Shown piece after piece: positions 5,729 through 8,759 of a DNA stretch of 8,759 nucleotides (position 1 is the stretch's first letter; every line of letters starts with the position of its first letter). The notes under the pieces are model-generated. The model had not been told where the DNA came from and searched no databases. It saw only the letters and a list, made by a program, of their open reading frames with translations. A program made the position numbers and the translations under genes. This DNA comes from an uncultured Prevotella sp. GTDB taxonomy: Bacteria > Bacteroidota > Bacteroidia > Bacteroidales > Bacteroidaceae. The stretch is taken from assembly GCA_900556795.1 (NCBI GenBank), contig USQD01000066.1:1-8759 (forward strand). Reading direction: 5' to 3'.

Positions 5729-5931
5729 AAAATACGTCCGATAGGCGTCCCGCCGGATTTGAAATCCGGCGTTAAAAAAGGTCCTTACCTATTGAAGATC
5801 TGCGGATTTGAAATCCGCAGCAAGCAAGATTGCTTTTCCTATTGGTGTTGGGGAATTGCAAATCCCCCGATTTTAATAGGTCGAATCTTTTTGACGGCGG
5901 ATTGCAAATCCGCCGGGACGCCTAACGGGAG
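5729..5931. repeat. Cluster of REP-like palindromes (GGATT-nnn-AATCC family)
   Basis: Four palindromes with a 9-bp stem and 3-nt loop lie in 165 bp. They are CGCCGGATT-TGA-AATCCGGCG (5751-5771), CTGCGGATT-TGA-AATCCGCAG (5800-5820), a copy with one mismatch in a run of G and C (5850-5868), and CGGCGGATT-GCA-AATCCGCCG (5895-5915). The core GGATT/AATCC is constant while the outer stem bases co-vary. Flanks are shared too: GGACGCCTAACGG follows the last, its complement precedes the first, and CAAGCAAG follows the second. The same palindrome and both flank types occur inside the M16 gene at 3181-3231. It lies downstream of the 830-residue gene. No RAYT-type transposase is in the window. Confidence 0.85.
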
Positions 5932-5963
5932 TCAATCAAAACGCATTCATAATCTCATAGAAC

Positions 5964-5990
5964 ATCCGTGTAATCCGCATAATCTGTGCC
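5964..5990. repeat. Degenerate 9-bp tandem repeat after the 830-residue gene
   Basis: Three adjacent 9-mers, ATCCGTGTA, ATCCGCATA and ATCTGTGCC, end about 10 bp from the stop codon of the 830-residue gene. From memory, ATCCGTGTAATC-type repeats are common between genes in Bacteroidales and other phyla. No T-run follows, so it is not a typical terminator. Confidence 0.55.
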
Positions 5991-5999
5991 TAACCTATT

Positions 6000-8492
6000 C
6001 TACGCTGCCATTCCAGGCGTTCCATAGTGCCCATACTTGCCGATGAACTTGGCGGTCTTGGAGAAGGTGCCGTCCTCGTTCTTCACGATGAAGCCACGCT
6101 TCTTCCAGGTGCACAGGAGGACAGCAAGCTTGGTCTTGGTGCCATGAACCATGCAGACTTCCTGAATCTCTGCCTTGTCAAAAGTATCATGAACGAAGAG
6201 CAGAAGATTGCTCACACCGGATGCATGATAGATAGAACGGTTGTCAGCATCTATCGCCTCCTGCATCTGATTGCCGAAGAAACGCATCTTGCACCACAAA
6301 TCATACTTCACGCTCCATACGATGAAATCCTCTATCGCCTTCTCCCACTTCTCGCCATTCGCCAGATAAAGCACCATCGCCCTGCGGAAACCATTCGCCA
6401 GACTGCGCTTGGCAAACTCGGCATAAGGCTTGTTGTAAGCCAGCTGAGCCAGCTCCATAAGCTCACTGCCCAGGCGCTCGATAAGCTGGCGAGCCTTCCT
6501 GCACTCCTTGAAACCGCTGGTGGCATTCAGCTGATGGATGTAAGGAGCCAGCTGCGACTTGAACTGCGCATCATATTCCCCCACAACCGGACAAGGAGCA
6601 AACTCTGAACGGAAGATGGTGGCAAGCGACAGGCGGCTCACGGCTCCATCAGCCACCTCACGAACCGAGAAGAACTTCTGGGTAACGGCGATGGTACTGG
6701 AAGCATTCCAGTTGAAACGGGTCTTCACGCGGGCAGTAACGCTCTTGGTGCCCACACGCTCCTGACCGTCCTCTGAATTGTCCCAGCAGAGACGAATCAG
6801 CTGGCTAGGGTCGTTGAACTTCCTGAGCATGTCTACCTCGTCCATCTTGCAGTAGAGATAAGCATCGCCAGCCTTCTGCGCATCGTCCAGACGCTGGATG
6901 TAGGCAGCACGGGTAAGGTCGGGCGAAACGATGCGGATGCAGATGTCTTCCGGGCGCACCGGCTTCTTCTTGTTGTCGCCCATGGTGTTCACCTCGTCCT
7001 TCCATTCCTGCTCCTTCTGACGGTTCACCTTATCCATCTGCACCAGGTCTTCGATGATGCTGTTGATAGGTCCGTTTACCGCCGATTTGCCTGACGACAT
7101 AGGTGCTACGAGCAGATTCATCATCGCCGCCTCATGCACCTGATTGTCAATGTAGCGGAAGCTGACGCCCTTGAGATGAGCAGCCAGCGGAGGGAAGACC
7201 GCCATCGCCACAGGCGCCTTGAAATCATCCTCTACCTTGCTGGTGAGCAGCTTGATGAGCTTAGGCAGCTTGGCAGGCAACTGAGGCGGAACTTCGGCGT
7301 AGATTCCCGCCTTCTCGGTGGCCTGCTTGGCAAGATGATTCTTGCGGGCAAGCTCCACCGCCTGCTTCACGAGCTGGGGCATTTCCGAGGACTGAGCCAC
7401 CTTGCAGGCGCTCTCTACAGAGGCAAACGCCTTCGCCTCGTCTTCGCCGAAGATTTCGATTACCTGCTTAATCCAAGCCGCCTCGCTATTGCAGATGTAT
7501 CTGAGCAGGCAGGCTTCACGATAGATGAAGTTGTTGCGGTTGCCATGGGCAGGAGCGCCGCCCATCAAATCCACCAGCGCCTTGGTAATCTCCTCATAAG
7601 GAACGCCATCGTAGGTCTGCTCATACTGCACGGCATTGGCAGCCCTTCTCGCCTTCTCCTCCTCGCTCTCGACAGGCTGGAAATCTACGGTTGGAGCGGA
7701 ATCAATATCCATCGGACGGCCGTCGATGTCCAGTCCTCTCTTTCTGTAAGCCTCACGATAGGCAGCCACGGCTTCCTTATCCAGGTGCTTGTACCAGTCG
7801 TCGGCAGTATAGATCTGGCTGGCAGCATCGGTGATGAAGATGATGCGCTCAGGCGTAACGCAGCTAGGGTCTTCGGTGGCATGGATGAGCTTGCAGAAGG
7901 CGCTCTGAGCCTCAGCGATGGTCATTCCGATTGGGATTCGGATGTCGATATGCGCCTTGTTGCGGGCCGAACGTTCCACGTGGAGCACTTTTCCCTTCCA
8001 AAGCTCGATTTCATCGGCGGTGAACATCTGCTCACGGGCGACTTTCTCCTGAGGGTCATCAAACATTCCGTTCAGGAGCAGGGCTCTCTTCACGGCTCCT
8101 TCTACCTCCTCCGGATTATCGATGTCTACGGTAGTCTGGAAGGTGAAGGCCTCCGGGTCGATGGACTTCTGGGCACGATGGTCGTCCAGGAAGTGGAAGT
8201 AGTGAGGCGAACGGAAAGGCAGCTGCTTCTTGAAGATGGAAATCTGTCTGTCGAGCTGCTTGTAGGCCTCAGTCTGCTTCTGCTCCTCGCCCATCAGATT
8301 CTGCTTGGCGGTAAGGTCGCGAATCTGTCCTACGAGGTTGCTGAGCCAGGACTGCTTGGTGAGCTCGGTGTAGTAATCGAGGAGATAAGTAGCAATCTGC
8401 CCCATGTTTGCATTGCGATGAGGGTTCATTGCGATGAGGCGGCTGCTCATCTGCTTGCATTCATCAAATGAGATCATTTTAAAATTAGACAT
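6000..8492 (-). CDS. Predicted primase-helicase-like protein (DUF3987/VirE_N character)
   Basis: The 830-residue protein starts at ATG 8492 and has its own promoter. Residues ~97-240 carry motifs in the order expected for an archaeo-eukaryotic primase-like fold: TTVDID (D123, D125), SARNKAHIDI (H181) and ERIIFITD (D222). Residues 298-365 include GNRNNFIYREACLLRYICN, which resembles the linker or PriCT-like region of VirE_N/DUF3987 proteins of Bacteroidales mobile elements. A P-loop ATPase follows: APMSSGKSA (463-471, first Gly of Walker A replaced by Ala), Walker B YLYCKMDEVDML (545-556) and DGAVSR (615-620) as a possible arginine finger. Residues ~770-815 look like a winged helix. Family assignment is from recall. 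The likely role is DNA replication or processing in a mobile or phage-derived locus. However, no integrase, relaxase or HU gene lies within the window, and the true sequence ends about 200 bp upstream, so its setting cannot be seen. It may be an orphan. Confidence 0.72.
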   Translation of the reverse strand: MSNFKMISFDECKQMSSRLIAMNPHRNANMGQIATYLLDYYTELTKQSWLSNLVGQIRDLTAKQNLMGEEQKQTEAYKQLDRQISIFKKQLPFRSPHYFHFLDDHRAQKSIDPEAFTFQTTVDIDNPEEVEGAVKRALLLNGMFDDPQEKVAREQMFTADEIELWKGKVLHVERSARNKAHIDIRIPIGMTIAEAQSAFCKLIHATEDPSCVTPERIIFITDAASQIYTADDWYKHLDKEAVAAYREAYRKRGLDIDGRPMDIDSAPTVDFQPVESEEEKARRAANAVQYEQTYDGVPYEEITKALVDLMGGAPAHGNRNNFIYREACLLRYICNSEAAWIKQVIEIFGEDEAKAFASVESACKVAQSSEMPQLVKQAVELARKNHLAKQATEKAGIYAEVPPQLPAKLPKLIKLLTSKVEDDFKAPVAMAVFPPLAAHLKGVSFRYIDNQVHEAAMMNLLVAPMSSGKSAVNGPINSIIEDLVQMDKVNRQKEQEWKDEVNTMGDNKKKPVRPEDICIRIVSPDLTRAAYIQRLDDAQKAGDAYLYCKMDEVDMLRKFNDPSQLIRLCWDNSEDGQERVGTKSVTARVKTRFNWNASSTIAVTQKFFSVREVADGAVSRLSLATIFRSEFAPCPVVGEYDAQFKSQLAPYIHQLNATSGFKECRKARQLIERLGSELMELAQLAYNKPYAEFAKRSLANGFRRAMVLYLANGEKWEKAIEDFIVWSVKYDLWCKMRFFGNQMQEAIDADNRSIYHASGVSNLLLFVHDTFDKAEIQEVCMVHGTKTKLAVLLCTWKKRGFIVKNEDGTFSKTAKFIGKYGHYGTPGMAA

Positions 8493-8565
8493 AATAACAA
8501 ATATTTAGATTAAACCAAAGACGAGAACTCAGGCTCCCGCCGCTCAACCGTTCGGAAAAGCAGTG

Positions 8566-8597
8566 CAAAAATAAGGAATAAAAGAAGCGTTTCCAAA
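8566..8597 (-). promoter_or_regulatory. Bacteroidetes-type promoter for the 830-residue gene
   Basis: On the minus strand TTTG (8597-8594), a 20-bp spacer and TATTTTTG (8573-8566) match the consensus. Transcription would begin near 8560, giving a leader of about 68 nt. Four GGTATAAAAG-type repeats lie immediately upstream. Confidence 0.78.
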
Positions 8598-8621
8598 CGT
8601 CCGGGAAAATAAGATTGTAAA

Positions 8622-8684
8622 GGTATAAAAGCAAGGCGAAATGGTATAAAAGGGCAGAAAAGCGGTATAAAAGGGGTATAATAG
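8622..8684. repeat. Helically phased GGTATAAAAG direct repeats (iteron- or operator-like)
   Basis: GGTATAAAAG occurs exactly at 8622-8631, 8643-8652 and 8664-8673, and as GGTATAATAG at 8675-8684. Start-to-start distances are 21, 21 and 11 bp, close to two, two and one helical turns, so all copies face the same side of the DNA. They lie 25-90 bp upstream of the -33 box of the 830-residue gene. More copies may have been lost where the contig runs into adapter. Confidence 0.8.
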
Positions 8685-8688
8685 TTGA

Positions 8689-8759
8689 AGATCGGAAGAG
8701 CACACGTCTGAACTCCAGTCACGTTTCGGAATCTCGTATGCCGTCTTCTGCTTGAAAAA
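8689..8759. other. Illumina TruSeq adapter with index (non-biological)
   Basis: AGATCGGAAGAGC begins at 8689 (the first A may belong to the insert or the A-tail). The 33-base TruSeq stem continues to the AGTCAC that ends at 8722. GTTTCG (8723-8728) with GA is the TruSeq index 21 barcode as I recall it. The P7 portion starting ATCTCGTATGCCG runs 8731-8754, then five A residues. Open frames that read through this end are artefacts: on the minus strand the adapter yields TGVQTCALPI, a peptide known from contaminated databases. Confidence 0.98.

Noticed and set aside
5751..5915. CRISPR array
   Set aside because: The palindromes differ in outer stem bases, spacing is irregular, and there is no constant repeat with unique spacers or any cas gene.
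5666..6046. 126-codon + strand open frame
   Set aside because: It spans the palindrome cluster and runs into the end of the opposite-strand gene; its translation is repeat-derived (the CKSAGTP portion also appears in the M16 linker).
7134..8471. 445-codon + strand open frame
   Set aside because: It is antisense to the 830-residue gene, lacks recognisable motifs, and is low-complexity Leu/Arg/Glu; it is a codon-usage shadow despite its length.
8485..8722. Two minus-strand open frames starting within the adapter
   Set aside because: Their N-termini are translated Illumina adapter; the remainder is the promoter and repeat region.

Overview
The window looks like a contig end from a gut Bacteroidales genome, most likely Prevotella/Segatella (P. 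copri-like). Four well-placed promoters of the Bacteroidetes type (TTTG, 19-20 bp, TAnnTTTG) and protein sequences of Bacteroidales character support this. Most gene starts also lack a Shine-Dalgarno sequence. The genus is an inference from recall, not a search. The last 71 bases (8689-8759) are not biological: they are Illumina TruSeq adapter with an index, so the true sequence ends at about 8688.

Layout. Bases 1-180 hold the tail of a LOG/TIGR00730-family protein on the + strand. It converges through a shared hairpin terminator on a two-gene minus-strand operon (2428 to 293): a PfkB-family sugar kinase followed by a flavodiiron protein (FprA type). A compact divergent promoter region (2460-2537) drives that operon leftwards and an M16 zinc peptidase rightwards; the peptidase mRNA is nearly leaderless. 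The peptidase carries an in-frame linker made partly of repeat DNA whose relatives lie in the intergenic region at 5751-5915. A ~200-bp nested inverted repeat (3923-4121) separates it from a secreted SGNH/GDSL hydrolase.

Bases 4852-6000 have no long gene but are rich in structure. They hold a hairpin terminator whose loop carries three GTTAAC copies, as does the terminator at 204-266. A complete small minus-strand transcription unit follows (promoter 5549-5518, ~190-nt leader with tandem repeats, a 26-residue hydrophobic peptide, a hairpin-rich trailer, a U-tract terminator). Then comes a cluster of REP-like palindromes. From 8492 down to 6000 lies an 830-residue protein that I read as a primase-helicase-like fusion: AEP-like motifs, P-loop ATPase of DUF3987/VirE_N character, C-terminal winged helix. 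It has its own promoter, with four helically phased GGTATAAAAG repeats upstream.

How the genes relate. The kinase and flavodiiron protein are probably co-transcribed (12-bp gap), pairing sugar phosphorylation with oxygen or NO removal in an anaerobe. The peptidase and SGNH hydrolase look like housekeeping or envelope functions. The 830-residue gene is accessory in character, but no integrase, tRNA or attachment site is visible. The best candidates for something undescribed are the 26-residue peptide unit, the phased repeats upstream of the primase-helicase-like gene, and the repeat-derived linker in the peptidase.
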